In this document: positions 35,117 to 47,904 of the stretch, in pieces | Layout of the letters: each line of letters opens with the position of its first letter | How positions within the stretch are numbered: the stretch's first letter is position 1 | Assembly: GCA_021234155.1 (NCBI GenBank) | Contig: JAJEKV010000004.1 | Location: 7,818,109 to 7,882,108, forward strand | Direction: 5' to 3' | Source: Isoetes taiwanensis | Lineage: Eukaryota; Streptophyta; Lycopodiopsida; Isoetales; Isoetaceae | Length of the DNA: 64,000 nt | Notes under the pieces: generated by a model | Database searches by the model: none | Seen by the model: the letters and a program-made list of their open reading frames with translations, nothing else | What the model was told of the DNA's origin: nothing | Program-made: the position numbers and the translations under genes

Positions 35117-38100
35117 AACATTTCTTTCGTCCAAGACTTGCGCACTTGGACCCCAATTAATGTCCAATATTTGTTAATGCAATATCCAAAAGCAATTTAG
35201 TAGCATCTTATGTTCTAAGGCCCTAATTTAGAAATCATGCACAATACAATATTTAGTCTAGTCTTTTAAAAAGCTGGGCAATACTTTTTGTTATTCAAGG
35301 ATCACGTGTTCACAACACATCAATGTAATTGGGAAAGCAACTAAAAATCTACACCCCAGTCTAAAGTTATATCATGCAAATGAAATAAAGGTCCTACTAG
35401 AAATGCTTGAATTTAACGAAATAAAACACTTGGGTCAACAAAGGTTGCCTCAAGAAACATATGGAAATCCAACGCACAATGTAACTTTAAGAATATGAAG
35501 TGCGTTGTTACAGTGTACATAATGAATTTGTGCTCATTATTATACAAATTCTTATTAAGGCTGATTTGTTTAGAATATTCTTTTTTGACGAAATGATCTA
35601 TAAGGTTTTGAGGGTTTTCATTTGTTTGACAATACGACCATACCAGAGTTACTTTGAAAGACACCCTACTTAATGAATTTATGCTCGTTATCATATAAAT
35701 TCTTGTTAAGGCCGATGTGCTTAGAATATCCTTGTTTGACTAATACTCTAAACAGATTGGCCTTGATGGAAATTTGAGGTACAAAGGGGATTTAATATTC
35801 TAAAGTTAGTACAAAGAACATTGACTAATTGATATTTGTAGCTAGAATTTGTTTGGAATTGGATCTGTGAAATTTCAAATAGAGAGTGGAATTGGAGATG
35901 CACAAGATGAGGAATCCAGGAAAGACAGATGGACAAATTAGCCTCTCACATAAACCCTTCCATGCTTCTTCAAGAGGAACAACTTAGCATGAGTGATTAT
36001 TCCTATACGGATGGAAAAAACCGCTTGAATACGATAATGCTTACATTACAGAGCAAGTGGATGTCGTCCTGAAAAAGAAAGAGTATTTATTTTTTCAAGA
36101 GCATCCTGATCTTCAAAATCCAGTTGAAATATCAAAGGATGAGCACCCAGAACTCACATGAAACAGCAATTGGCATTGGTTAAAGAAGCTGATGCGTGAC
36201 CGTTAGACATATTGCTTTCTGAGCCTGCAAAGAATTTTGCTACGCTGATCCTATCTCAAATGTGGATTATCCTGGATGTTTTACAATGACAGAACCATAA
36301 TATGAAAACTGACAGTGGACTGCAAGTTGTAAAATATCTAAAAGATATGTAAGAATGTGTTTTACTTGCATTGTCTGCTATTCCAGAAGATCATTAACCT
36401 GCATTGAGTGCTATCCTAGAAGATCATCAACTTGCATTATAGCTTATTTATCACACATGCAAGCTCAAATGTGCAGGCTTTGCAAAATACTGCAACTTTT
36501 GACAGGTCCACTTGATGTATTCATGATGAACACACCCAATGGAGGTGCTACAATGGTGGATAGAAAATGCAGCAGTACATGGAAAGTCTGCAACAGTTTT
36601 TGCAAGGTTAAAACTACCATCTCCAACATAACACAGACCAACCTCAGCTCGGCTTGGCTATGGCGACAGAGTGCCGGAGCAAACCTCGCTTTTTCTTGCT
36701 CAGAAGCTCCATAGGAGCAGAAGCCGGTGCCAAAAGCAGATCATAAACCCGGTCCCATTCTTCCCTTTTATCTTTCCCATCTCCTCTCAAATTCAACAAT
36801 TCGATATTTCTCAGCTTCACAAGTCCGGCAAGGGTATCTGATGGAAGATATGCCTGTCAAACCTACAGAACTGCATTGCCGGCATTTGGAGAATTGGGTG
36901 GATTTTAAAAGCATAGAAAACATACCTTGTTGGAGAAGAAATCCTGTATATACCTGTGAATTGCATGGACTCTGATCAGGCATTTGGAAAGCAATTGTTT
37001 TGGGATAGAACACTGCACCAGGTCTGCCGAAGTCGATTTTGACAGAATATTGTACCTTGTAAAGGCTATGCCATGAAAGCCACCAAAAGAGCAGCGGGCC
37101 AGCGGTGGCTATGGCGCCCATAGTTCCTCCTTGTCGCTACAGTTGTCGCTACAGGGGAATTTTTATTTTATTTTATTTTGCTTCCAGACGAAGAAAGGGG
37201 AAGATCCACCGGATGCCCTAATCTAAATATCGTCCCCTCTTCATAACGTGGCTATCGGATGTCCGATGCAAATACACAGCAGATTCAAGCACAGAAGCTG
37301 AAATAATTTACTAAAAGCACAGATATATACTCGATTTTCGCCCTTCTGCATCTTCAAAGCTTCTGCCAAGAGCAGATCACAAGTATCTGTCTGGGTTCTC
37401 TGCGATAGATGGAGCTTGTGCAGCTTCCCAGCTCCAGCGATGGCGATGCAAGGCGCATAGCCAAGCCAAATCCGGCCGCATGGCACGCCGGCCAAGTGCC
37501 TTACTTCGTTGTTTTTTTTCTGTATTTTTTTAAGCACTATTTTTTCCTCAGAACGGTACGTGTCAATTTTAGGAGAAAGCATCAATTAAGAATATGCCAA
37601 AAGCATTTTCATAGGAGAGTTATATATGTTAGAAAATGCTTACATATCTGGCAATGGTGTCGTTTGATCCTCTGCTGGAAGGAAAAGCACGAGTTGTGGC
37701 TATGGCACTGCCAGCATATACGGTGGAGATCTCCTCGACCATCTCACCGAAAACGTGGCTTCACAACAGTGAGATAGATTTCGGCGGAGAAAAAATGAGG
37801 AGAGAACAAAGAAAAAGAAAAATAAGAAGCTCGATTATATATGTGTAGATTAGTGTGGTGTTCTTGTGGACGTTAAAAATATTATTTTAATTTGTTTCAT
37901 AGAATTGAATTGATCGCCTTTGAAACCAAAAGGTCTATGGAACTTAATACAAAAACGTAATAAACAGGAGCCTAAAATTACGTCAAAATCTTTATATATA
38001 CTAAAGCCATTTTGTATGTCATCAATTTGCATTTTCGACCGTTGATATAGATGAAGGGTTAAGATTAAGATACATATATGATAAAAATTAGATTTTGAGG

Positions 38101-39147
38101 AAACGCGACGGTTAGGCATTCACAAAAATCCATTGCTCCTTGAGCTACCGGATTGAATGTTTTTTTAAACATATTGTCAAGCATCAGAAGTTGCCGCACA
38201 GAGATGGGTCATATTTTTGAATGCCGGAATAGCATGAAGTTATGTGTGGTTATGGAAGTGCTTTCCGCCAGCACAAGTTTAACAAACAGCGGCAATAATT
38301 TCGGGCAGACTATTTTGAATCTTTTAGAGAGGTTTCAGTGAGATAAGTCTTGAAGCAAAAAACAGCCGCAACAAGCAAGATTTTGGAGCATTTTGTAGCT
38401 GGACGAAATTCCAAAGCCAGAGCATCATAGACGGAACTAATAATAGGATCTTTTCAATTCCTTTTGCCCAGTTCTCTTCCTTTTTCCTTTCTATTTTGTT
38501 GTGTAGCAAGATCATTGGATTTCATTATGTAGCCAGATACAAATCTGCAGCTCGAAATGACTCAAAGCAGGAGCAACAGAAATGATAAGAAAAGACAGGG
38601 TTGATTCTTTCTTCACTAAGAAGAGGCAAAATGGCAAGGTCTTGATTAGGGCTATTCCATGCCTGGTTTTTGAAGAGGCATATCTGGATTTTGAAGAGGC
38701 AATTTTTCTGCCAGGATGCTGTCGGAACTTTCAAAGCGATGAGCTTTACTTCGCCATAGCTTGATCCCGCCTGTGTTTTTTTATGGTATTTACTTCGCAA
38801 AAGAGACATATGCCAAAAATTCGAACCAATGTGTTGAACATCCTAGGTCATATAACTGCTTGCTTCACTATGGCGGAGGTCGCAAAAATATTGTTTCTCC
38901 TCACAGCTCAGCAGACAGTTTTCTACACCATTCTTCTCATATGTTTTGCTCTGGTAAGATTTGCTGGACTTATTTACATTTGTGCTTTAAAACGACATTC
39001 TTAGAATAAGTAAACATTTGAATAAGTAAATTTCAGGTCTAATGTCCTACTTGACACATCTTGTAGCCGGAAGGAGCCGGTTAAATTCTTAGAAACTCGA
39101 TTAGGGTGAGAAGGAGCAGGAAATTTTCCGATAGGGTCATAAAGTTT
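35117..39147. other. Intergenic, no gene seen; minor repeats
   Basis: No gene is supported. A 65-bp phrase ending TTTAGAATATTC...TTTGAC at about 35524-35590 recurs diverged at 35676-35741. At about 36361-36436 a 33-bp unit (TTGCATT...AGAAGATCAT) repeats 2.3 times. ORFs of 114-122 codons near 37241-37777 overlap on both strands and show no domain. An ATG at 38869 begins a short hydrophobic frame (MAEVAKILFLL...) followed by a GTAAGA donor-like site, but no second exon was found. Confidence 0.4.
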
Positions 39148-40345
39148 GCCCAACACTGGCACTTATGACTCGTCACTTGGGGTGTCACGTGGTATGACAC
39201 TTATGACACATCACATCACGTGGGATGCACATGACACTTATGACACATCACGTCACGTGGGATGACACATGACACCTATGACACGTTGCGTCACGCTACG
39301 TCACGTGGGATGACATGTAGGCCTGTCAGACTGGCTTGACACTTATGGCACGTCACGACACGTCACGTAGGATGACACGGCAGCAATAGGGCATGTCAGA
39401 CGCCATACACATCGTTCAACGACATCTCGTACATGTGGCACTCATTAGGCTGCCGCCATTTGGCAACATCGCCCGGCCACGCAGCGGTTTCGACCGTCAT
39501 CTCGCTAAACGCCGTTTAATGACTTAAAGTACACATCGCCGCATGGCACGGCGGCTTCGCCACTGGCGAGCCAATAGGCCATGCGGGCACCCAGGGCATG
39601 TCAGACGCCATACATGTCGTTCAACGACGTCTCGTACACGTGGCACGCCACGTAGGCCTGCCAGCTTGGCAACATCAGCAGGCCACGCAAGCCGTTTCGA
39701 CCCGTCATCTCTGCTAAACGTCGTTTAACGACTTCGTGCACACGTGGCATGGCACGCTGGCCTGTCAGCCTGGCGAGCCAGTAGGCCATGCGGGCACCCA
39801 GGGCATGTCAGACGCCATACACGTCGTTTAACGACGTCTCGTACACGTGGCACGCCACGTAGGCCTGCCAGCTTGGCAACATCAGCAGGCCACGCAAGCA
39901 GTTTTGACACGTCATCTCTGCTGGATGACGTTCAACGATGTCGAGCACACGTGGCATGACATGCTGGCCTGCCAGCCTGGCGAGCCAATAGGCCACCCGG
40001 GCACCCAGGGCACGTCAGATGCCATCGATGTCATTGAACGACGTCCTGCACACGTGGCATGACACGCAGGCTTGCCAGCTTGGCAACAGCAGCATGCCAC
40101 GCGGGCACCCAGGGCACGTCCGATGCTATACACGTCGTTTAACGACGTTTTGCAGACGTGGCATGATACGCAGGCCTGCCAACTTGGCAACAACAGCAGG
40201 CCACACAAGCAGTTGCGACACGTCAGCTCTGGTAAACGTTGTTCAACGACGTTAGCGTCATTGAAAGACGTTAACGTTGTTTAAAGACATTAACGTCGTT
40301 TAAAGACGTAATGACGTCGTTGATCAATGTCTGGACGTCGTTCAA
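39148..40345. repeat. Satellite/minisatellite array with palindromic core
   Basis: A GC-richer block of degenerate tandem units. A phrase GACGCCATACACGTCGTT followed by TAACGACGTCTCGTACACGTGGCA recurs at about 39402, 39606, 39813, 40017 and 40123, giving a period of about 205-208 bp with a half-unit near 104 bp. Each unit holds the near-palindrome ACGTCGTTTAACGACGT and a CACGTGGCA phrase. The left edge (39148-39380) is a shorter variation on CACGTCACGTGGGATGACAC; the right edge (40240-40345) decays into an AACGTCGTTTAAAGAC unit of about 20-25 bp. Many short ORFs on both strands are products of the repeat. Confidence 0.85.
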
Positions 40346-40364
40346 GGTCGATGATCCCTTGTAG

Positions 40365-40449
<85 letters not shown>
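40365..40449. repeat. (TATC)n microsatellite
   Basis: About 21 uninterrupted TATC units directly after the satellite array. The apparent SIYLSIYLSIYL peptide in one frame is only the translation of this repeat. Confidence 0.97.
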
Positions 40450-40450
<1 letters not shown>

Positions 40451-41644
40451 CAACATTCTTGTCTTTATTGTTCTTTTTGGTATTCTTAATTCTGGATCAT
40501 GAGAGATTCTACGGAATCTCCCACATCAAAGGTCACTACTCTTTTTGTCGTTTAATTCTCTTGCAACAACCAATGGTGCACAAACACCCATGTGGCCGAA
40601 GCTTTAAAAAAGTAGGTGGCAAGGCTACAGACTGCCGTGGTCGCCAGAGTGAAGCACTCACGGGCATGCAAGAATCCCCAATTTGCATTTCACAAATCGC
40701 CAATTCGGATTTCATAGGGTTCCTCAATTTGGATTTCGTAGGCCTTACTTTTGCAGATCTTCTTACTTTTGAGAACCACAGACTGACATAGCACTAAGCC
40801 CACCAGTAGAACTCGCAAATCACAGCCCTAATGGAGCTCTATCTCGCCAGCGGCAGCACAAAGCAAGCAACAAGAGCCTACCCACAAGTTTTGACATGCC
40901 TGCACAAGCGTGTCCACAACAAAGGACCTTCTACTTTCGGCCCGCATCACATCCCCTTCTCCAAACACGGCTGAAAACATAACTGAAGAAAACTCAAGTC
41001 CTCAAGCACGTCAAAAAATGGCAGTAAGCACCTCAAAATGGGTATTTCTACGACTAAAACTGGAATACTGCCCAACAATCATATGTCCAACCACTGCATG
41101 AATACCCTCCACTAATACACAAGTGATTGTGCAAACTTTATACATCTACTTACTAAAAGTCTTCAATATAGATAATACGTGAAATGTACGTACACAAATA
41201 ATATCAAAGAAGCATCACATTGCTATGACATTGCCATAACACGATACACAATTCTATGAAGCGCGACAACGCCGGGCTCACATTTTTTTAGCACAAGTTT
41301 TGTTTTTTGTTTTGAGTATTGTTCTCTATTGAAATCCATAAACTAAAGTTATTGCATTGAAGACACTCTTATTAGACAATTTCAATAACAAAATTAATCA
41401 TAAATAACGTCGAAAGTTGCACATATGAACATTAAAAGCCAAGTAATAACATGCGAGGAGGTTAGCCCGGTGGCAATGTCGGACACTTCCTATATAGCCA
41501 TTTCACTCGTTGACTCCCACCTGGGCCTTATACATTTGACGCATTGACTGCCACGTAGGTTTTATAGGGTACCACATGGCAGTAAAATGTCTTCGTGGAT
41601 CTCTCCTCGCTCATGCTTGTGTATGAAGCACGCTTGGCTTTGCC
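40450..41644. other. Intergenic, upstream of the guanylate-binding-like gene
   Basis: No supported gene. At about 40680-40740 a phrase with GGATTTC and CAATTTGGATTTCG repeats two to three times. The last few hundred bases presumably contain the promoter of the gene at 41645; no TATA box stands out. Confidence 0.4.
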
Positions 41645-44600
41645 ATGTTAAGGCTTAATCTTGGCGCTGAATTGCTATGGAATATGTACTGGGCAGTCTT
41701 CTTCATCTCGTTTGCACTCTCTACAAAGGCTTTATTCGCGATCGAGTACGACCAAAAAGAACTGGCGGATACAAATTGGCAAAGCTTTTGGTCAAAAGAT
41801 GATAATGAGCAGCCAATTCAGTTGATACGGCCTCGAGAAGGGCATGATCGTTTGGAAGTGAATGAAATGGCTTTAGAAAGGCTTTCGGCGATTTCGGAAC
41901 CCTTGGCAATCGTCTCCGTTGTGGGTCCTTATCACAGGTTCTCTAGATATTTTTCAGCGATGTTTGAATTTGCTTGCACTTTATAATTATTAGGCAGACA
42001 GCAGAACGCTCAATCAATTGCCAAATTTAAATACTTACGACTTATCTTCTTCTTGTGATGAACTTTGCAGTGGAAAATCATTTCTGCTCAATGTGCTTCT
42101 CAATTCTTCTCATGGTTTCCCAGTAGGAACGAGGCCTGAGCCAGAAACCAAAGGTATCTGGATACGCATTATTCCAAAAGACAAGCTGGTAGCAGCCGAT
42201 GGATCACAGGTTGCACTTCTTGATACTGAAGGTTTTTATGGCGACGGTGTTTCTAGATCTTATGATGCGAGGATATTTGCAATAGCAACTTTATTAGGCT
42301 CACATCTCGTATATAACACACTTAGGACTCTAGGTAGGCAAACTGTTTTTAATCAATTGCATGTTTCTCCCAAAATAAGCCAAATTTGTTCTAAATTTAT
42401 AGGTGATGCTCAATCTGTGGCTGCACTTGCTGATCTTTCCAAGCAGGCACAGGTCTTCAACTTGCAAAATTGGTTGCATACGGCAAATGTTGAATCTGGT
42501 AGGCATTATTTCTAGAAAAACACGTGTTTTAATTAAGTATCGCATGTTTGTAGTATGTATCTAACAAGCTAGATGTTGATGGTTCTCCAGATAAGGCGAC
42601 TCCAATGCTGGACATAAATCCATTTTTGCTTTTGAAGACACTTGACTTCCCCTCCTTAACGTGGGTGGTTCAAGGATTCGATATTGAAATACAGCCATCA
42701 TCCAGTCCTTTGAATTATCTAAAAAAATACCTAGCAGCTCATGCAAGTACGGGAGATCGGACACTAGATATGCTGTTTACAAAGGGCATTGATTGCTATA
42801 CGCTCAGAACTCCAATAGATCTAAATGCCCTGAGAAAGCAATCTGGAGGGGAAGGTCTTGGAGCAAAGGATGAATTATTTACTAGTCTTCATCCAGATTA
42901 TCTTAGTGACCTGAATCATCTACGTGATGGTCTTTTTGTGAACTTAAAAGCGAAAGGAGAAGGGAATTTTACAGGGAAAAATATTGCCAGACTCATGCCT
43001 CTTCTTGTGCACTATGTGAATGAAGATTTTCCAGTAAATGCAGATCGGAAGCTAAGGGATGTGTTAACTGATATAATTGTTGATGGGGCTTTCTCTGGAG
43101 GAGTGCAATTTTTCCAGCTATCAATGCAGCCATTGTCCCCAGGCGATCCTGATGAAAGACTCAAGATACTTGGGAAAGTGCAAACATCAGAAGAATATAT
43201 TTCTGCACTGGTCGCATCAGCTTTAACACAAGAGCAACTTGAAGATATTATGAAAATTGCAGGTATTTTCCTGAATTAGAATGCTCTCTCTCTCTCTCTC
43301 TCAAAACATGTGCCAGGAGGATAGGAATGCACTTTACGTACTTTATGTAATTTGAATATTGTGGAGTCACAGGATATTTCATCTTTCCCTGCCCTGCCCA
43401 TTACGTCATAAGTGGAAGATATCATGGCCTTTTCAGACATCCAACAAACTTACAGCAACTCTTAAAGTACTATGACCATAGATATGTATCCTTATTTGTT
43501 TACGAGCTTGCTCAAAAAAAAAGAGAGCATCCTCAAAAGAAACAGCATCAGCCCTTGCCACAAACCGAAGATTTTACAAAGATTACTTTTTGATGTTTCA
43601 GCTGATGGCTTCATTGTAAAACCCGGATGTCTGGATATTGATCTTGTAAACAATGCGAGATATTCAATTGGGCAATTTAGAGTCTCGCCAGCTGAGATAC
43701 AAAATTTGAGCTTAGATTTCCTTACAATAGGATGTTTTCTGTGACACTAGATTTTATATAATGGCAAGGAAATTCATGCCCTCCTTGCAGGTTTAAAATG
43801 TTTGGTCTCATGGACTCTATGGGTCTTTAGTAAACATGACAAATCTGTTTTTAGAGTTCATTAGCGACTTCCAAGAGAATAATCAAAGCTTGTTTTTGAT
43901 ATTGACCCCCCAACTCAACTGGACAGTTTAAAGTCTCACCAGCTGAGATACAGGTTTAAACTTAGATTTCCTTGCAATAGGATTTTTCTTTGACATTAGA
44001 TTCTATATAATTGTGGTTTAAAATGCTGTATGTTCTTGGTCTCATGGACCGTACGGGTCTTATTAGACATCACATATCTGTCTTTAGGATGCATTAACAA
44101 CTTCAAGAGAATAAGCAAAGCAAGAGCACAAGCAGTCTTTTCAGAAGAGGAAACATGTCAGGAAACAAATGATGCCAAGACACCAGGACTTATTCAGAAC
44201 GATCATAATTTGGGGGGAGTTGATTCGTGGACTGACGAATGGTTGAGTTACAGGCTTCAAGCAAATTCTCTTTGCCTCGTGATACTGATTCCTGAAAATT
44301 ATGCCGTTTTGATGCTGCTGCACAACCTAGTTTTCTCTGATGCTACTGGTCTGAATAACTCTGATAATTCTTCAACTCAAAGCATTACCTTTTTTTATTA
44401 TACTTTGGATGCTGCTCGTTCTCAGGGTCTTAGCATTTAACTCAGTATATATACAGTAGATCTATGCTTCTCGCTGTTAGAATTTATTGATGCATCTGAA
44501 AATTATTTAAATGCTTTAAATACTTGGATGCTGATGTACATATCAGATCTTTGCTCATTTGAACGTTCGCTTCCACTGTGTTAATATCAGCACCTAATCC

Positions 44601-46975
44601 AGACTAGAAAAAGCAGGAAGCCAACCCCTTATATAGCATGACTTTGAAAGCTTTGTCTCAAACTTAAATGGGCTAATAAGGTTCCCCCAAAGAAGAGTTT
44701 GTTAAGAGAAAAGGGCTGGATGTACATGACATGGCAATTCAGGGCTTCTATTTGACATGGTCCTGTAAAAGCATATTTATAAAGGAGTTCGTCATGAGTG
44801 GAGTTTTCATTAGCTTCCAAATGATGCGATATGCATAACATGGCAATTCAGGGCTTCTATTTGACACTGGTCCTGTTTATAAAGGAGTCTAATTGATGAT
44901 TTATTCCGCATGAATCGAGTTTCCATTAGCTTCCAAATGATGTGTACATAACATGGCAATTCAGGGCTTCTATTTGACACTGGTCCTGCAAAGCATATTT
45001 ATGAAGGAGTCTAATTGGTGATTTATTTAGAATGAATTGAGTTTTGTTTGCTGCATGCATTATCCGAATTTGCAATTAATAGGAACTTTGTCTTGTACAG
45101 AAAACCATGCAATTGAGTATTGCCGACAAAGATGTGTAGGTGTACCACAAGGTCTGGTAAATCCTACTTGTGAAGGGCAGCTTGGTGTGAAGATTGCAAG
45201 ATTGAAGCCCCAATACAGGTCTGGGAGTATGAAAATTTGGTAATCACACATATGTTACTACTAGTCCATTAATATTTGCCTTTTCTAGAGAGGAAAATGT
45301 ACGGAGAGTGAAGGACGTGCTTCTTCGCCTTGGAGAAGGGTTGAGACATGCTGCTCTAAAGGATATTGAAGGATTACGTCTACCTTTGCGTGAAACGGAT
45401 CTTAAGCAATTTTGCAACCAGGCCATTATTAATGCATCCAAAAGGTGAAACATTTTGTGCCTGATCCTAAGCTGAATATCTGACAAGAGTACTCGGGAAC
45501 CAACACTTCAAGATTCTTTGCCTAGACAGATATGAAGGTCTTGTGGGTCCACATCGTGGTAGCCAATTGTACAATGCAGCAAAGGAGCAAATGCGAGAGG
45601 AAATTCAGAACAAATGTGATAAAGTCCAACATATGAATTTAGATATTATCTCGGGATTCCTACATCAGGCAAAATCGGCTTATCAATCTTCATACGAGAA
45701 GTCTATGAAGGCTGACCCAAGCCATGAAATTGGAGAAGGAAAACCAATTTATCCAAAGAAGCTTGTAGAAATGAACATAGCAGCTACGAAATTGGCACAA
45801 GCTGCATTTGAAAATGAAGTAATGAAGTCTGGTCTTTCTTGGGTTGGTCCTGGCTATGAGCTTTATGATTTTCACCAGTTCCAATGTTTTCAATGGTCTA
45901 AGCAACGCAGCACAGAAATTCAGGTGGTGCCTTATTTTGTCTCTATATGTTTGCATGTGTTGTAGATGCAAGGAAGCAGTAATTTTATTGTGGTTTTTGC
46001 AACTAAGCTGACCTTTTTATAGGCACAAAATGAAGTGTATGTGAAAGCATTCTCTGCAAAATTGGCTAGCAAGCTTGCCTTGCGTTATAAAGAAGAAGTT
46101 ACATGCATTATACCATTCCCTGATAACGATGAGATAATCACTGCTAAGGTAGCACAAAAATTTCCTTTCTAGTAGCAAAAAGTAGATTATAAATGAATGT
46201 TGACTAGCTTTTGTATTCTGGTGGTTCTTAATGCAGACGGATGTAATTGCTAAAAATGTGACGGAGGAATACGATTCCGTAATGAAGGAGTTTGGGCAAA
46301 GTACAACAGTTGAGGAGAGAAAAAAAGAATTACTTCATGGAATAGAGGAATCTAGAGCATATCTGTTGAGAAAGAACACTGCATTAATGGCAGCATTTTG
46401 CTATGATCCCCTCATGGATGCGTACAACGAGCTTCAGATGCAAGTATGCATTTTCAATTCCTGCAAAGTGACACGCAACTTTTGTGTGATTGGCTTAAAT
46501 TATTGAATCTGGATTGATTCTGTTGCAGGATTGTGAGAGGACATTTCACAACATGTGGTTTACGTGGTCATTCTGGTCTTTGAAATGCCTCTGGCCTGGA
46601 CCACGCTATATGTTTGGCTTCAAGTATCGAGCATACTCAGTTGCCCGGAAGCATTTGGAGAAGGCCCAGTCCACTTTGAAGTCAAATCCCTCAAGCAGTA
46701 ACAAGGGAGTTGTCCTTAGCTCAGCTACGCAAAATAAAGTCATTCATGCATGGATAGAGCGAGACTTGGGACATTATGCCAATATGGTCTTTGTTAATTG
46801 GACCATGTTGACAACGCTAGTAGTGGGTTTTCTTAGTTGTATCTACGTTGTGGTTGGATTTTCACGGGACTTATATAAAAGGTCTAAACGTCAATCTTTT
46901 TATGGTTCTTCTCATAGCAAAAGATATTTTCAAGTCTCTCCCTCAATTCATCAGCTACATGGGAAAAGATGCTAA
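41645..46975 (+). CDS. GB1/RHD3-type guanylate-binding-like protein, membrane-anchored (10 exons, 923 aa)
   Basis: Exons: 41645-41937, 42071-42333, 42403-42498, 42591-43262, 45101-45218, 45289-45444, 45530-45923, 46023-46148, 46237-46443, 46529-46975; all GT-AG, sum 2772 nt, all junctions in frame. Residues about 8-32 are hydrophobic (signal or anchor). The GTPase domain has the P-loop GPYHSGKS created across the exon 1/2 junction, switch I ETKGIW (about 124) and DTEGF (about 149-153). The G4 position, which should carry RD, reads LTWVVQGFDIE (about 240-248), so the guanine-specificity residues are absent. The C-terminal half is helical, and residues about 860-885 (LTTLVVGFLSCIYVVVGF) form a membrane span followed by basic residues. 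The closest remembered family is the plant guanylate-binding proteins (GBPL, dynamin superfamily, membrane remodelling or immunity); the function here is inferred. Confidence 0.9.
43665..44121 (+). repeat. Diverged tandem duplication (251-bp offset) in intron 4 of the GBP-like gene
   Basis: Unit A (43665-43890) and unit B (43916-44121) share GTCTC(G/A)CCAGCTGAGATACA, TTAGATTTCCTT(A/G)CAATAGGAT, the GGTCTCATGGAC tail motif and CAAGAGAATAA(T/G)CAAAGC. Unit A is preceded by an open frame with an acceptor-like TTTCAG (43591-43605 region). It is not used as an exon in my model because exon 4 joins 45101 in perfect phase and family register. Confidence 0.8.
44630..45030 (+). repeat. Short tandem reiteration in intron 4 of the GBP-like gene
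   Basis: A unit of about 110-130 bp containing ACATGGCAATTCAGGGCTTCTATTTGACA...GGTCCTG and ATTTATAAAGGAGT...TTCCAAATGATG occurs three times, starting at about 44729, 44838 and 44951. No coding sense. Confidence 0.8.
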
Positions 46976-47904
46976 CGTAAACCATTATGATTGTACATTT
47001 AGATGAGCGTATATTTATCCTTTGTTTTTTAATGATGTTGGGTATGCTTTACAACGGGTTCTCCTGAAATTTGGCATGAAGAGAGTTTTTCTTTTCCCTT
47101 GAGGGGCAGATTATCTTGCTGGTAAGGTGTGAATGGATTCGTAGAAGTTTTTGTGGACGGTTAAGGATCAATTTTTTTTCCAAGAGAAACATCACTATGC
47201 TCTCACACTTGTCATGCATTAAACAATGTTGTGAGGTTTATATCGGTTGCGAATGTCGTGAGGTTTATATTGAGGTTTATATTGGTTGCGAGGCTTGTAA
47301 TGATTCTCAAGCAACAAAGGTTAGGTCGATAGGTAATCCCTTCGCACCTCTAGCACGTAAACCACTAGTAGGGCTAAATTTTTGGTTATTACGGTGTAAG
47401 TTTTATACAGGTAATTTTGGCACTTTATCTTTAGGCGGCGCCGCCATAGCATCGCTAAACATTCTCTTCTGGCCAGTGCTCTGCTCGGCGATTCTGCTTG
47501 GATGTTTGGCAGTCAATTGCTCGGTTGTTCTATAGCAATTTTTCTTGCGATGAACAGTGATTTTTTTGTTCAATGTGCACAGCGAAGACAATAATGAGTT
47601 TTTAACCCTATTCTCTAGCGCCGCCATAGCCATAGCCGTTCTTGAAGCTTAGCCATAGCCGTTCTCGAAGCTTTCCCCTCACGGCGGCGCCACCTGCCAA
47701 TTTCCCGCCGAAACTATCTCCTACCCCGTGGGTTCTCTAGCACATAACGTACGTGGAATATAAATCCTCGCATGTGGGCAAAATAGCAATGCGTACGTAC
47801 ATTTCTATGGAGGCACATATGTGAGAGGTAACTTTGCAATGGCAATTTTTTTAACCTTTAGGCAACTTGAAAAATTTTTGGATTGGTTTTTAATAGTGCC
47901 ATCG
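46976..47904. other. 3' flank and intergenic, no gene seen
   Basis: AT-rich sequence after the stop, with likely polyadenylation region by 47060. At 47220-47295 the phrase GAGGTTTATAT(C/T)G(G/A)...GTTGCGA repeats three times. GC-rich phrases GGCGGCGCCGCC (about 47436) and GCGCCGCCATAGCCATAGCC (about 47619) resemble those at 20103 and 37090. No gene supported. Confidence 0.4.

Noticed and set aside
38869-39004. Short hydrophobic ORF MAEVAKILFLL as first exon of a gene
   Set aside because: A donor-like GTAAGA follows, but no second exon with matching phase or family signature was found.
39543-40284. Many overlapping Arg/His-rich ORFs
   Set aside because: They are translations of the satellite repeat on both strands and in several frames.
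40327-40791. 154-codon ORF with SIYLSIYL repeats
   Set aside because: Mostly the TATC microsatellite; the rest has no recognisable domain.
43472-43744. 90-codon ORF as an exon of the GBP-like gene
   Set aside because: Exon 4 (ends at 43262, phase 1) joins 45101 in the correct frame and gives a continuous sequence. Including this ORF would break the frame.
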